64,000 nt of DNA from Sphingomonadales bacterium (GTDB lineage Bacteria; Pseudomonadota; Alphaproteobacteria; Sphingomonadales; Sphingomonadaceae), in the NCBI GenBank assembly GCA_027486415.1, contig JAIXPC010000002.1:124001-188000 (forward strand). The letters run 5' to 3'. A model generated the notes under the pieces. The model was not told the origin of the DNA. It ran no database searches and worked only from the letters and a program-made list of their open reading frames with translations. Made by a program: the position numbers and the translations under genes. Of this stretch, positions 36,028 to 44,446 are shown one piece after another. Within the stretch, counting starts at the first letter, position 1. Every line of letters starts with the position of its first letter.

Positions 36028-37308
36028 ATGCACGACATCAAATTCCTTCGCGCCGATGCGCCCGCTTTTGCCGCTGGCCTCGCCCGGCGCGGCATCACAG
36101 ATGCGGCCGACACGCTGGTTGCCGCCGACGCCGCCCGCCGCGCGGCCGAAACCCGCGCGCAGGAGGCGCTGGCCCGGCGCAATGCCGCGTCCAAGGAGAT
36201 CGGTGCTGCCATGGCCGCCAAGGACATGGCCCGCGCCGAAGCGCTGAAGGCCGAAGTCGCTGGCCTGAAGGACGAGATTGCGACCCTTGAGGACGCTGCG
36301 CGCGCGGCTGCCGAACAGGTCGACGCCCTGCTCACCACCCTGCCCAACCTGCCCGCCGCTGACGTGCCGGATGGCGTGGACGAACATGGCAATGAGGAGA
36401 TCATGCGCTGGGGCACGCAGCGCACATTTGATTTCACCCCGCTGGAGCATGACCTTGTCGCGGCGAAGCTGGGGTATGATCCCGAAGCCGCCGCCAAGGT
36501 GGCCGGGGCCCGCTTTGCCGTGCTGAAGGGGCCATTGGCCCGCCTGCAACGCGCGCTTGGCCAGTACATGATCGACACGCACACGGCGCAGCACGGCTTT
36601 CAGGAGACGTTCGCGCCATACCTCGTCAAGCGCGAGGCCGCCTTTGGCACCGGCCAGCTGCCCAAGTTCGAGGAGGATGTGTTCCAGACCACCGATGGCC
36701 GCTACCTGATCCCGACGGCCGAGATGAGCCTGACCAACCTCGTCGCCGGCGAGATCATCGATGCCGTCCAGCTGCCAATCCGCATGACGGCGCTGACCCC
36801 CTGTTTCCGCAGCGAGGCCGGCAGCGCCGGGCGCGACACGCGCGGCCTGATCCGCCAGCACCAGTTCGAAAAATGCGAGCTGGTGACGATCTGCACGCCC
36901 GAACAGGCGGACGCCGAGCACGCCCATATGCTGCAATCGGCCGAAGCCATCCTGCAGGCCCTGCACCTGCCCTATCGCCGGATGCTGCTGTGCGCCGGCG
37001 ACATGGGCTTTGCGGCGCGCAAGACCTATGACCTTGAAGTCTGGCTGCCGGGCCAGGGCGCTTATCGCGAGATATCGTCGGTGTCCGATTGCGGCGAATT
37101 CCAGGGCCGCCGCATGAACGCGCGCTGGAAGGTGGCGGGCGAAAAGGGCAGCCGCGGCGCGGTCAACACATTGAATGGCTCCGGCCTTGCCGTTGGTCGC
37201 ACGCTGGTGGCGGTGATCGAGAATTACCAGCAGGCCGATGGCAGCGTGGTCGTGCCCGACGTGCTGAAACCCTATATGGCCGGCATCGACCGGCTGGAGC
37301 CCCGCTGA
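36028..37308 (+). CDS. serS: seryl-tRNA synthetase
   Basis: A 426-residue class II aminoacyl-tRNA synthetase. The N-terminal coiled-coil tRNA-binding arm (about residues 25-100) is followed by the catalytic core with motif 2 (PCFRSEAGSAGRDTRGL and the QFEKCELV sequence) and motif 3 (GLAVGRTLVAVIENYQ). It starts a run of tightly spaced genes: surE begins in its stop codon (TGATG). ATG 36028 gives the standard MHDIKFLRAD start. Confidence 0.97.
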   Translation: MHDIKFLRADAPAFAAGLARRGITDAADTLVAADAARRAAETRAQEALARRNAASKEIGAAMAAKDMARAEALKAEVAGLKDEIATLEDAARAAAEQVDALLTTLPNLPAADVPDGVDEHGNEEIMRWGTQRTFDFTPLEHDLVAAKLGYDPEAAAKVAGARFAVLKGPLARLQRALGQYMIDTHTAQHGFQETFAPYLVKREAAFGTGQLPKFEEDVFQTTDGRYLIPTAEMSLTNLVAGEIIDAVQLPIRMTALTPCFRSEAGSAGRDTRGLIRQHQFEKCELVTICTPEQADAEHAHMLQSAEAILQALHLPYRRMLLCAGDMGFAARKTYDLEVWLPGQGAYREISSVSDCGEFQGRRMNARWKVAGEKGSRGAVNTLNGSGLAVGRTLVAVIENYQQADGSVVVPDVLKPYMAGIDRLEPR

Positions 37309-38078
37309 TGCGTATCCTGGTCACCAACGATGATGGCATCAACGCGCCCGGCCTGGTCGCGCTGGAAGCCATTGCGGCGGAGCTGTCTGACGATGTCTGG
37401 GTGGTCGCGCCGGCTGAGGAACAGTCGGGCGCCGGCCACAGCCTCACCCTGTCGCAGCCCGTGCGCCTGCGCGAGATCAGCCCGCGCCGCTTTGCCGTCA
37501 AGGGCACGCCCACCGATTGCGTGATGCTGGCGCTGGGCGCAGTGCTGGAAGATATGAAGCCCGATCTGATCCTGTCGGGCGTCAACCGCGGCGGCAACCT
37601 CGCCGAGGACGTGACCTATTCCGGCACCGTGTCGGCCGCGATGGAAGGCTGCCTGGCCGGCATCCGATCGATCGCGCTTTCACAGGTGATGGCCGATTAC
37701 ACCGCCGGCATGGAGGATTTTTCCTGCGCCACTGCGCACGGGGCGGCCATCATCCGCCGCGTCATCGCCACCGAATGGCCGTCGGGCGTGCTGATCAACA
37801 TCAACTTCCCGCCGGTTGCCGCCAGTGCCGTCAAGGGCGTGCGCGTCACCGAACAGGGCTTCCGCGATTACGGCAACATCCACCTGGTGAAACGCATCGA
37901 TCCGCGCGGCTTCCCCTATTACTGGCATGGCTTTGGCAAGGAAAAGCCGACGCCGGGCCACGAGACCGATCTGAAGGCGATGCACGAAGCCGCGATCTCG
38001 GTGACGCCACTGCATCTCGACATGACGCATTACCAGTCGATGGCGCGGCTGAAGGCGGCGCTCGCCGATCTGGCCTGA
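37308..38078 (+). CDS. surE: 5'/3'-nucleotidase SurE
   Basis: A 256-residue nucleotidase/polyphosphatase. The metal-site NDDG is at residues 7-10, and the conserved SGVNRGGNLAEDVTYSGTVSAAMEG region is present. It dephosphorylates nucleoside monophosphates in stress or stationary phase. The start overlaps the serS stop, and the next gene overlaps its own stop (TGATG), matching the familiar surE-nlpD order. Confidence 0.97.
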   Translation: MRILVTNDDGINAPGLVALEAIAAELSDDVWVVAPAEEQSGAGHSLTLSQPVRLREISPRRFAVKGTPTDCVMLALGAVLEDMKPDLILSGVNRGGNLAEDVTYSGTVSAAMEGCLAGIRSIALSQVMADYTAGMEDFSCATAHGAAIIRRVIATEWPSGVLININFPPVAASAVKGVRVTEQGFRDYGNIHLVKRIDPRGFPYYWHGFGKEKPTPGHETDLKAMHEAAISVTPLHLDMTHYQSMARLKAALADLA

Positions 38079-39061
38079 TGCGGCTGCGGGCGGCCTTGCT
38101 GGCGCTGCTGGTGACAGGCTGCTCGATCAGCAGCGCGCCGCCGCCCAAGACCCGCGCGGGCACGGCGTCGCGCATCGTCAAGCGCCCGCCCGTCACCGGC
38201 CCTGCTGCCGCGCAATCGGCACCGCGCCCGGCCGTGGCCAGGCCCGCACCCCGGCCCACCCCGCCACCGGCACCGCGCACCGATTGGGTGGCGCGCAAGG
38301 TGGTGCCGGCGGCAATCACGACGCCGCAGGGCCGGTTCCACGTCGTGAAATCGGGCGAGACCGGCATTGCCATCGCCCGCGCCTATGGCGTGACCTGGAG
38401 CCAGTTGATCGCCCTGAACCAGTTGGCCGAACCCTTCGTGTTGAAGGTGGGCCAGCGGCTGCGGCTGCCGGCACTGCCGCCAGTGACGACGGCACAGACG
38501 CTGGAAGAACGCGCGCGCGCCTTTGACATTTCCATCGACGACGTGATGACCGGCGGCCAGCCCGCCGCCACGCCGGCCCGTCGCGCAGCCCGCACCGCCA
38601 CGACGCCCGCACAAGCCACGACCGCCACAACGCAACCGTCTGCCCCGCCGGCCACCCCGCTGCCCAGCGTCACCGGCCCGGCCCCCGCCTTCCGCTGGCC
38701 GCTGCCCGGCCGCATCGTGTCGGGCTTTGGCCCCAAGCCCGGCGGGCGGTTCAACGATGGTGTCAACCTGAAGGCCAGCATGGGCGAGGCGGTGCGCGCC
38801 GCCGGCGACGGCGTGGTGGCCTATGCCGGCGATGCCATCCCCGGCTTTGGCAATCTGCTGCTGATCAAGCATGCCGGCGGCTGGGTTTCAGCCTATGGCC
38901 ACAACGAGGCGCTGCTGGTGGCGCGCGGTGCCCGCGTGAAGGCCGGCGAGGTGATCGCCCGCGCCGGCCAGTCGGGCGCGGTGGCGGAACCCCAGCTGCA
39001 TTTCGAATTGCGGCGCGGGCGCACGCCGGTTGATCCGGCGCGGGTGATCGGCGGGCGATAG
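38078..39061 (+). CDS. LysM/M23 lipoprotein, NlpD-like amidase activator
   Basis: A 327-residue lipoprotein. The signal peptide ends in LVTGC with the lipobox cysteine at residue 15. A Pro/Ala-rich linker, a LysM domain ([19 protein letters not shown]..., near residues 85-130) and a C-terminal LytM/M23 domain follow. The LytM active site is degenerate: the first zinc ligands are replaced (FNDGVNL in place of HxGxD) and QLHFEL replaces HxH, so it is probably not a peptidase but an amidase activator like NlpD/EnvC. It overlaps surE, an arrangement typical of nlpD. The outer-membrane anchor would be added by Lgt and Lnt, both encoded in this window. Confidence 0.88.
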   Translation: MRLRAALLALLVTGCSISSAPPPKTRAGTASRIVKRPPVTGPAAAQSAPRPAVARPAPRPTPPPAPRTDWVARKVVPAAITTPQGRFHVVKSGETGIAIARAYGVTWSQLIALNQLAEPFVLKVGQRLRLPALPPVTTAQTLEERARAFDISIDDVMTGGQPAATPARRAARTATTPAQATTATTQPSAPPATPLPSVTGPAPAFRWPLPGRIVSGFGPKPGGRFNDGVNLKASMGEAVRAAGDGVVAYAGDAIPGFGNLLLIKHAGGWVSAYGHNEALLVARGARVKAGEVIARAGQSGAVAEPQLHFELRRGRTPVDPARVIGGR

Positions 39062-39107
39062 TGCCAGACACTTGCACTTTTGCCCTGAACAGCGCAGGGG
39101 CCGCGCG

Positions 39108-40436
39108 ATGAGTGTCAGCCTTGATAACAGCCCGCGCGTTGGCATGGTGTCCTTGGGATGCCCCAAGGCGCTGGTCGATTCCGAACGCATCCTCACCCAG
39201 CTGCGCGCCGATGGCTATGCGCTGTCGGGCGATTATGCCGGGGCAGACGTGGTGATCGTCAACACCTGCGGATTTCTCGACAGCGCCAAGGCCGAAAGCC
39301 TGGACGCCATTGGCGAGGCCATTGCCGAAAACGGCAAGGTGATCGTGACAGGCTGCATGGGCCACGAGGCCGACGCCATCCGCGCCCGCTTCCCCGATGT
39401 GCTCGCCGTCACCGGCCCGCAGCAATATGAGGCGGTGGTGAGCGCGGTGCACGAGGCGGCGCCGCCCGTCCGCTCCGCCTTCATCGATCTGGTGCCCGAT
39501 GCCGGCCTGAAGCTGACGCCGCGCCATTATGCCTATGTGAAGATTTCCGAAGGCTGCAATCACACCTGCGCCTTCTGCATCATCCCGTCCCTGCGTGGCC
39601 GGCTTGCGAGCCGTCCGCCGGCCGCCATCCTGCGCGAGGCGGAAGCGCTGGTGAAAGGCGGGGCGAAGGAACTGCTGGTCATCAGCCAGGACACGTCGGC
39701 CTATGGCGTTGACCTCAAGCACGCCACCTCGGCGCTGGGCGGCGTCGAACGCCGCGCCCACATCACCGATCTGGCCCGCGCGCTGGGTGAAACCGGCGCG
39801 TGGGTGCGGCTGCACTATGTCTATCCCTATCCGCACGTTGACGACCTGATGCCGTTGATGGCCGATGGGCTGGTGCTGCCCTATCTGGATATCCCGTTCC
39901 AGCACGCCAGCCCGGCCGTGCTGAAGGCGATGAAGCGCCCGGCCAACGAGGCCAAGGTGCTGGAGCGCATCCAGAACTGGCGGCGCATCGTCCCCGATCT
40001 CGCCATCCGCTCGACCTTCATCGTTGGCTTCCCCGGTGAGACGGAGGCCGATTTCCAGTATCTGCTGGATTGGCTGGAACAGGCGCAGATCGATCGCGCC
40101 GGCTGCTTCAAATATGAAGCGGTGGACGGTGCCCAGGCCAATGCCCTGCCCGGTGCCGTGCCGGAGGACGTGAAGGAAGAGCGCTGGCACCGGTTCATGG
40201 CAGTGCAGGCGCGGATTTCGGAAGCGCGGCTGGCAGCCAAGGTGGGCCGCGACATCGACGTGCTGATCGACGAGGTCGATGATGAGGGCGGCGCGTCCGG
40301 GCGCAGCAAATATGATGCGCCCGAAATCGACGGCATGGTGCACCTGCGCGACGCCGGCGGCGTCAAGCCGGGCGACATCATCACCGCGCGCATCGAGGAT
40401 TCAGACGAAACCGATCTGTTCGGAGTGCCGATTTGA
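39108..40436 (+). CDS. rimO: ribosomal protein S12 methylthiotransferase RimO
   Basis: A 442-residue radical-SAM enzyme adding a methylthio group to S12 Asp89. Domains in order: N-terminal UPF0004 domain with cluster cysteines ([27 protein letters not shown]), radical-SAM core with CNHTCAFC, and a C-terminal TRAM domain ([22 protein letters not shown]). The [12 protein letters not shown] start and TRAM are typical of RimO rather than MiaB. Its stop overlaps the start of the aminopeptidase gene (TTGA). Confidence 0.96.
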   Translation: MSVSLDNSPRVGMVSLGCPKALVDSERILTQLRADGYALSGDYAGADVVIVNTCGFLDSAKAESLDAIGEAIAENGKVIVTGCMGHEADAIRARFPDVLAVTGPQQYEAVVSAVHEAAPPVRSAFIDLVPDAGLKLTPRHYAYVKISEGCNHTCAFCIIPSLRGRLASRPPAAILREAEALVKGGAKELLVISQDTSAYGVDLKHATSALGGVERRAHITDLARALGETGAWVRLHYVYPYPHVDDLMPLMADGLVLPYLDIPFQHASPAVLKAMKRPANEAKVLERIQNWRRIVPDLAIRSTFIVGFPGETEADFQYLLDWLEQAQIDRAGCFKYEAVDGAQANALPGAVPEDVKEERWHRFMAVQARISEARLAAKVGRDIDVLIDEVDDEGGASGRSKYDAPEIDGMVHLRDAGGVKPGDIITARIEDSDETDLFGVPI

Positions 40437-41818
40437 CCGATCCCGCCGCGCTGCTCGCCCCCGCCGATGGCCAGCCATCGGTGCCGCTGATCCCGTTGAC
40501 CAAGGCGGGGCTGGACGGCTGGCTGGCCACCCAGGGCGAACGGGTGCGGGTGGCAGTGACGGCGCAGGGCTTCACCGCCGCGCCCGACAGCATGGCCATA
40601 TTGCCGGGGGACGGCGTTGCCGACTGGTCGGTGGCGGTGGGCGTGGCCGATGGCCCGCTGGGCCCGTGGGCGCTGGCGGCGGCAGCGGAAAAGCTGCCGG
40701 CGGGCCGCTATGCGCTGGCCGGCGATCTGGGCCAGGCCGGGCTGGGCTGGTGCCTGGCGCAGCACAAGTTCACCCGATACCGCAAGGCCGAGCCCAAGGG
40801 CGCGCGGGTGCTGACAACCACCAGCCTTGCCGCCATCGGCAGCGCGGTGGCCGAAGCCCGCGCCACCATGCTGGTGCGCGATCTGGTCGACACGCCGGCC
40901 AGCGACATGGGCCCCGCCGATCTGGCACAGGCGGTGATCGACACGCTGAAACCGCTGGGTGCCGACGTGCAGGTGACGGTGGGCGAGGCGCTGCTGGAAA
41001 GGAACTTCCCCGCCGTCCACGCCGTTGGCCGGGCCGCCGCGCAGTCACCGCGCCTGATCGAGGCGACGTGGGGTGATGTGGCCCACCCGGTGCTGGCGAT
41101 CATCGGCAAGGGCATCACCTTCGACAGCGGCGGCCTCAACATCAAGCCGGGCAGCGGCATGGCGCTGATGAAGAAGGACATGGGCGGCGCGGCGCACGCG
41201 CTGGCGCTGGCGCGGCTGGTGATCGAGGCCAATCTGCGCGTTCGCCTGCACCTGATCATCCCGGCGGCCGAAAACGCCATTTCCGGCAACGCCCTGCGCC
41301 CCGGCGACATCATCGCCACCCGCGCCGGCAAGACGGTGGAGATCACCAACACCGATGCCGAAGGCCGGCTGGTGCTGTGCGATGCCATCGCGCTCGCCGC
41401 CGAAAAGAACCCGGCGATGATCGTCGATTTCGCCACCCTCACCGGCGCGGCGCGGGTGGCGCTGGGGCCGCAGCTGCCGGCGCTGTTTGCCAACGATGAC
41501 GCGCTGGCCAGCGAACTCCATGCGGCGGGCGCAGCGGCGGGCGATCCCGTGTGGCGGCTGCCGCTGTGGGCGCCCTATCACGACATGCTGAAATCCAGCA
41601 TCGCCGACATGGTGAACAGTGCCGATGGCGGCTTTGCCGGCGCGATCACGGCAGCGCTGTTCCTCGAAAAATTCGTGCCGGCCGGCGTGGCGTGGGCGCA
41701 TTATGACACCTTCGCCTGGAACAACGCCGCCCGCCCCGGCCGCCCGCGCGGCGGCGAGGCACTGGGCCTGCGCGCCACCTGGGCCGTGCTGCGGAGCCGG
41801 TTTGGGGGCCAACTTTGA
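40433..41818 (+). CDS. M17 leucyl aminopeptidase family protein
   Basis: A 461-residue dizinc aminopeptidase. The M17 signatures are intact: [18 protein letters not shown] with the KDMGGAA metal residues, and [13 protein letters not shown] with the catalytic region. The N-terminal non-catalytic domain is shorter than in E. coli PepA. The start is TTG at 40433, overlapping the rimO stop, with CGGAG upstream. The last codons (GGQL) lie inside the outer arm of the nested palindrome at 41802-42072, so its present C-terminus may have been altered by that element. Confidence 0.92.
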   Translation: MTDPAALLAPADGQPSVPLIPLTKAGLDGWLATQGERVRVAVTAQGFTAAPDSMAILPGDGVADWSVAVGVADGPLGPWALAAAAEKLPAGRYALAGDLGQAGLGWCLAQHKFTRYRKAEPKGARVLTTTSLAAIGSAVAEARATMLVRDLVDTPASDMGPADLAQAVIDTLKPLGADVQVTVGEALLERNFPAVHAVGRAAAQSPRLIEATWGDVAHPVLAIIGKGITFDSGGLNIKPGSGMALMKKDMGGAAHALALARLVIEANLRVRLHLIIPAAENAISGNALRPGDIIATRAGKTVEITNTDAEGRLVLCDAIALAAEKNPAMIVDFATLTGAARVALGPQLPALFANDDALASELHAAGAAAGDPVWRLPLWAPYHDMLKSSIADMVNSADGGFAGAITAALFLEKFVPAGVAWAHYDTFAWNNAARPGRPRGGEALGLRATWAVLRSRFGGQL

Positions 41819-42072
41819 TCTGGATGGGGGTCGGCATGGGCCGGAGCGGCGATATGGCTAGGCGCGGGCGCGCGGGCTGGGCTTCGCCCCCCGGCGAGCG
41901 TCCGCAACGACGCCATATCGCCGCTCCGGCCCACCCTTCGGGCGCCACGCAGAAGGCCGATGGCGCGCTCACTCGATTGCCAGATAGCTCTGCTATCTGG
42001 CTGCACTCGCTCACTCCCCTCGGCCTTCTGCGTGACGTGACGACCCCCATCCAGACCAAAGTTGGCCCCCAA
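41802..42072. repeat. 271-bp nested palindromic (three-armed junction) element
   Basis: Outer arms 41802-41833 and 42041-42072 are 32-base inverted repeats with a single mismatch. Inside, hairpin A pairs 41837-41858 with 41912-41933 (22 perfect bp, 53-base loop), and hairpin B pairs 41946-41960 with 42020-42034 (15 perfect bp) and carries a further 10-bp hairpin, 41979-41988 with 41992-42001. Only 3 to 12 bases separate the arms, so the whole can be drawn as a three-way junction. Neither strand encodes a convincing protein and no target-site duplication is evident at the ends. It spans the M17 aminopeptidase stop (41816-41818) and ends at the A of the NlpC/P60 start codon. A small non-autonomous palindromic element (MITE-like) is the best guess; a regulatory RNA structure is an alternative. 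Confidence 0.85.
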
Positions 42073-42911
42073 TGAGCTGGGTGCTGAAGGGGCCGGCGCA
42101 GCGGTTCGAGCCGCGCGAATGGTTCGCCGGGCCGGACGTGGTGGAGCGCGCGCTGGCCGACGAGATCGGCGCCATGCGCTATGTCGAACCGCGCACGCTG
42201 GTGTGTGTCGTGCCGCGCGCCACCATCCGCCGCGATGCCGATGCCGGTGCCGAGGCGGTGAGCGAACTGCTGTTTGGCGAGGCGTTCGAGATTGCCGACG
42301 TGAAGGACGGCTTTGCGCTGGGGCGCTGCCTGCACGACCGTTATATCGGCTGGGTGAATTTCGACGCGCTCGCCCTGCCGGGGGCAGCGCCGACGCACCG
42401 CATCACGGCGCGGCGCGCACCGGTGTTTGGCACTGCCAGCATCAAGGCGGCGGTGATGATGGAATTGCCGTTCGGGGCCGCTGTGGACGGCACGATGGAC
42501 GGCAATTTCCTCGCACTGGCCGGCGGCGGTTTCGTGCATCGCCGCCATGTGGAGGCCGCGCCGAAGGACAGGTTTGCGGCGGCCGCGCTGTTCATGGGCG
42601 CGCCCTATCTGTGGGGTGGGCGGTCACCCGATGGCGTCGATTGTTCCGGGCTGGTGCAGCAGGCACTGGCCGCCGAAGGCATCGCGCTGCGCCGCGACAC
42701 CGATCTGCAGCGGCATCAGGGCGAAGCGGTGAAATTCGAGGCGCGGCAGCCCGGCGACCTGGTGTTCGTGCCCGGCCATGTCGGCATGCTGGTGGACGGC
42801 GACCAGCTGCTCCACGCCAACGCCCACTGGATGGCGGTGGTCGCAGAGCCGCTTACCGACGTGCTGGGGCGGCTGGAAAAGCCGGAGCCTGTCGTCAGAC
42901 GATTTGTCTGA
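42072..42911 (+). CDS. NlpC/P60 family cell-wall hydrolase with SH3-like domains
   Basis: A 279-residue C40 peptidase-like protein. Two SH3-like regions (about residues 40-105 and 110-155) precede an NlpC/P60 domain with the catalytic cysteine in VDCSGLVQQ, the histidine in PGHVGMLVDG and a third polar residue in LHANAHWM. Such enzymes cut the D-Glu-gamma-Dpm bond in peptidoglycan peptides. No signal peptide is seen, suggesting action on recycled muropeptides in the cytoplasm or non-classical export. ATG 42072 is the first base after the nested palindrome's right arm; no ribosome site is visible upstream, which is unusual. Confidence 0.88.
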   Translation: MSWVLKGPAQRFEPREWFAGPDVVERALADEIGAMRYVEPRTLVCVVPRATIRRDADAGAEAVSELLFGEAFEIADVKDGFALGRCLHDRYIGWVNFDALALPGAAPTHRITARRAPVFGTASIKAAVMMELPFGAAVDGTMDGNFLALAGGGFVHRRHVEAAPKDRFAAAALFMGAPYLWGGRSPDGVDCSGLVQQALAAEGIALRRDTDLQRHQGEAVKFEARQPGDLVFVPGHVGMLVDGDQLLHANAHWMAVVAEPLTDVLGRLEKPEPVVRRFV

Positions 42912-42915
42912 CGGA

Positions 42916-42948
42916 CTTTGCCCGCTGTCACATCACCAGCGGGCAAAG
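42916..42948. terminator. bidirectional hairpin between convergent genes
   Basis: A perfect 12-bp stem, CTTTGCCCGCTG (42916-42927) with CAGCGGGCAAAG (42937-42948), and a 9-base loop sit between the NlpC/P60 gene and the convergent methyltransferase. There is no T-run on either side, so termination efficiency is uncertain. Confidence 0.6.
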
Positions 42949-42958
42949 GCCGAAAACA

Positions 42959-43747
42959 TCACTTGGGTTTGACAAAGCGCAGGGTCATGCGATCGCTCTC
43001 GCCGATCGCCACGAACTTGGCCCGGTCCACATCGCCCTTCTGCAGGGTGGGCGGCAGGGTCCAGACACCGTCCGGATAATCCTTGGTGTCCTTCGGATTG
43101 GCGTTCACTTCCGACGAACCGGCCAGCTTGAACCCGGCCTTTTCGGCCAGCGCCTTCACATAGCTGACCTTCATGTAACCGCTCTTCTTCATGTCGGCAT
43201 CCGGCCGGTCTTCCGGCAGGCGGTGTTCGACGACGCCCAGCGTGCCGCCCGGCTTCAGCGCCTTGAAGAACAGGTTGAAGGCTTCCTGATCCCAGCCGCC
43301 CATGTGCCAGTTGTGAACGTTGCGGAAGGTCAGCACCACGTCGGCCGTGCCCGGCTCGACGATATTCTCGACGCCCTTGCCGAAGGTGCCGATGCCGATG
43401 TCGCCATAGATGGCCTTGTCGGCATATTTCGTCTTGAAATTCTCGACGCTCTTGGCGGCGTTCACCGATGCCAGCGGGTTGGCGAGGCCGGCGACATATT
43501 TTCCGTTCCCCTTCATGGCCGGTGCCAGGATCTCGGTGTACCAGCCGCCGCCGGGCGACACTTCCACCACGGTCTGACCGGGCTTCACGCCGAAGAATTT
43601 CAGCGTTTCGGCCGGATGGCGATACTGGTCGCGCGCCTTGTCGGCGGGCTTGCGCCAGGCGCCGGCGATGGCGGTATCAATCGGGCCGGCGGCGAAGGCC
43701 GGGGCGGCAATGGCGACCGCAGCGGCGGCGGCGAACAGGCGCATCAT
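42959..43747 (-). CDS. secreted SAM-dependent methyltransferase-like protein
   Basis: A 262-residue protein combining a clear signal peptide (MMRLFAAAAAVAIAAPAFA, cleaved near residue 19) with a class I methyltransferase core: motif I VVEVSPGGGWYTEILAP, then VVLTFRNVHNW and a KPGGTLGVVEHR post-I motif. Predicted methyltransferases of the COG4798 type have this design. How a SAM-dependent enzyme would obtain SAM in the periplasm is unclear, so the true function may differ. The start is supported by GGAGGAAGTTCAC upstream. Confidence 0.85.
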   Translation of the reverse strand: MMRLFAAAAAVAIAAPAFAAGPIDTAIAGAWRKPADKARDQYRHPAETLKFFGVKPGQTVVEVSPGGGWYTEILAPAMKGNGKYVAGLANPLASVNAAKSVENFKTKYADKAIYGDIGIGTFGKGVENIVEPGTADVVLTFRNVHNWHMGGWDQEAFNLFFKALKPGGTLGVVEHRLPEDRPDADMKKSGYMKVSYVKALAEKAGFKLAGSSEVNANPKDTKDYPDGVWTLPPTLQKGDVDRAKFVAIGESDRMTLRFVKPK

Positions 43748-43851
43748 GTGAACTTCCTCCCAAGGGTGAATGCCATACGGGTAAACTTGCTCAAAACCCC
43801 CTGCAAGCCACATGATTGCCGCCGCCTGAATGGCCTGCCAAAGGCAGCGCA

Positions 43852-44046
43852 ATGGACATGGACACGACAGCGATGCTGATGGCGGGCAGCCTGGGGATTG
43901 CCGTGCTGGGCGGTGCGGGCGGCTGGCTGCGTGCCCGTGCGCCGCTGGCCTGGCACGCGCATCTGCCGTGGAACGGGGTGGCGTTTATTGGCGTCGCCGG
44001 CGTGCTGTTTGCCGCCGTTCACCTGTTCACGCTGCTGCGGGGTTGA
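43852..44046 (+). CDS. small two-helix membrane protein, unknown function
   Basis: A 64-residue protein with two hydrophobic helices (about residues 7-27 and 42-60) separated by a short basic loop. AAAGG lies a few bases before ATG 43852. It converges with, and its 3' end overlaps by 20 bases, the thioesterase gene. No family was recognised; the overlap lowers confidence slightly. Confidence 0.55.
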   Translation: MDMDTTAMLMAGSLGIAVLGGAGGWLRARAPLAWHAHLPWNGVAFIGVAGVLFAAVHLFTLLRG

Positions 44047-44446
44047 GGAACGGCGCGGCAATCTCGGGCCGCACGCGGGTCAGCCGGCCGGTCGCCTTGT
44101 CGATGATCGCCCAGGTGGTGATGGCCTTCACCCGCACATCGCCCGCCGGGCCGCTGATCTCCACATGACGGTCGAAACGGGCGCCCTTGGGTTCGCCCAC
44201 CCAGGTGGTCAGGGTCAGCGTCTCGCCCTCCAGCGTCTGGCGCAGATAATCGATCTCGTGCCGGGTCACGACCCACACGAAGGCAGCCAGGTGTTCCGGT
44301 GCCGCCACCGCGCTCCAGTGGGCGGTGGCAACGTCCTGAATCCATTTCAGATACACCGCGTTGTTGACGTGCCCCAGTTCATCGATGTCGCCCGGCGCGG
44401 CGGTGACGGTGATGGCAAAGCCGCGCCGGTCGGCGGGAACCGGCAT
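44027..44446 (-). CDS. acyl-CoA thioesterase, 4-hydroxybenzoyl-CoA thioesterase (hot-dog) family
   Basis: A 139-residue hot-dog fold thioesterase. The family motif DIDELGHVNNAVYLKW places the catalytic aspartate near residue 22. Related proteins include YbgC of the Tol-Pal locus and FcbC; the substrate is unknown. Its start shares a base with the stop of the upstream prolyl-oligopeptidase gene (TGATG), so they are coupled. Confidence 0.88.
   Translation of the reverse strand: MPVPADRRGFAITVTAAPGDIDELGHVNNAVYLKWIQDVATAHWSAVAAPEHLAAFVWVVTRHEIDYLRQTLEGETLTLTTWVGEPKGARFDRHVEISGPAGDVRVKAITTWAIIDKATGRLTRVRPEIAAPFLNPAAA

Noticed and set aside
41815-42075. Short open frames inside the nested palindrome
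   Set aside because: They read through inverted repeats on both strands, carry no domain and have no ribosome sites.
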